Source: Rhabdornis inornatus (Eukaryota > Chordata > Aves > Passeriformes > Rhabdornithidae). Taken from it: DNA of 64,000 nucleotides. Under the pieces are notes generated by a model. That model did no database searches. It was not told the origin of the DNA and saw nothing but the letters and a program-made list of their open reading frames with translations. The DNA is taken from contig VWZS01009698.1 of NCBI GenBank assembly GCA_013397075.1, positions 107,980 through 171,979 of the forward strand, read 5' to 3'. Positions 63,610-64,000 of the stretch are shown here, piece after piece. A program made the position numbers and the translations under genes. Position 1 is the stretch's first letter; each line of letters starts with the position of its first letter.

Positions 63610-64000
63610 GTAAGTGTCCTTAGACCTTCAGATAATAGACAATGGCTTTTGATAAACAGCTGTGGAATTGGTTGAACACCAGGAGCTGGTCTTTATAAGG
63701 TTGAAGGTAATTGCTGTGCTTAGAGATGGTGTAGGTTAGATTACCAGCACCATACACATACACAGTGCTTAGTCATAACCTGCAGGAAAGGAATTAGGAT
63801 CTGGATTTCCTAGGCTAAAGGACTTGAAATGTCAAACCTGTTTGCAGGTGGAAGCCTCAAGAGCAAGCACAGGTATTGTAGGTGTGGAGCCATGTCACTG
63901 AATACCTCCATGTGCTTCTGACCTCTGAGTCAGACCATGCAACAATGCCCCAGGCTTACAGAGCTGCTGCTGTGGCTGGAACAAACTCTCAAAAAATTAT

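Noticed and set aside
1..64000. CRISPR arrays, bacterial operons, tRNA or rRNA genes, intact retroviral genes
   Set aside because: None were seen. All repeats are CR1, minisatellite, simple sequence or a solo LTR, as expected for a bird nuclear genome.

Overview
The window looks like ordinary nuclear DNA from a bird. All the genes are split by GT-AG introns. The interspersed repeats are mostly 3'-truncated CR1 LINE copies with the avian-type 3' end, and one solo endogenous-retrovirus LTR is present. Bird is well supported; an order such as passerine is only a guess. I found no operons, CRISPR arrays, tRNA or rRNA genes.

Four protein-coding genes can be rebuilt exon by exon with consistent splice phase. 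(1) RFC2, + strand, about 1.0-7.6 kb: exons 2-11 of the clamp-loader subunit, with exon 1 unresolved or off the left edge. (2) LAT2, - strand, 22.0-14.1 kb: a complete 11-exon reading frame of 212 residues for the transmembrane tyrosine adaptor NTAL/LAB. (3) EIF4H, - strand, 45.9-36.1 kb: a complete 7-exon frame of 255 residues for the RRM translation factor. (4) MYBBP1A, + strand, 47.9 kb to past the right edge: 19 exons and about 885 residues of a nucleolar Pol5/MYB-binding protein, with its C-terminal third outside the window.

Layout: 0-1 kb is a GC-rich start with an E2F-like site and two opposed CR1 pieces. 1-7.6 kb is RFC2. 8.2-9.3 kb is a 1.1 kb CR1 fragment with a decayed reverse-transcriptase frame. 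9.3-13.9 kb is unannotated sequence between the convergent RFC2 and LAT2 genes. 14-22 kb is LAT2, with a G-rich minisatellite in intron 1. 22-34 kb is LAT2 upstream and intergenic sequence with no recognised coding exon. 34.4-45.9 kb is EIF4H including its 3' UTR. 45.9-47.9 kb is a divergent promoter interval holding degenerate GC-rich tandem repeats and the solo LTR. 47.9-64 kb is MYBBP1A.

RFC2-LAT2-EIF4H is the conserved block of human 7q11.23 (Williams-Beuren region) in the same relative order and orientation. MYBBP1A is on 17p13 in human and takes the place where LIMK1 would be expected, so the 45.9-47.9 kb interval is a conserved-synteny junction. The genes do not form a pathway together; they serve replication, immune signalling, translation and nucleolar/transcription control.

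I found no convincing undescribed biological system. The points most worth a second look are the LAT2 intron-1 minisatellite that stays open in frame with the transmembrane exon, the LTR promoter placed upstream of MYBBP1A, the synteny junction, and the unresolved RFC2 first exon.
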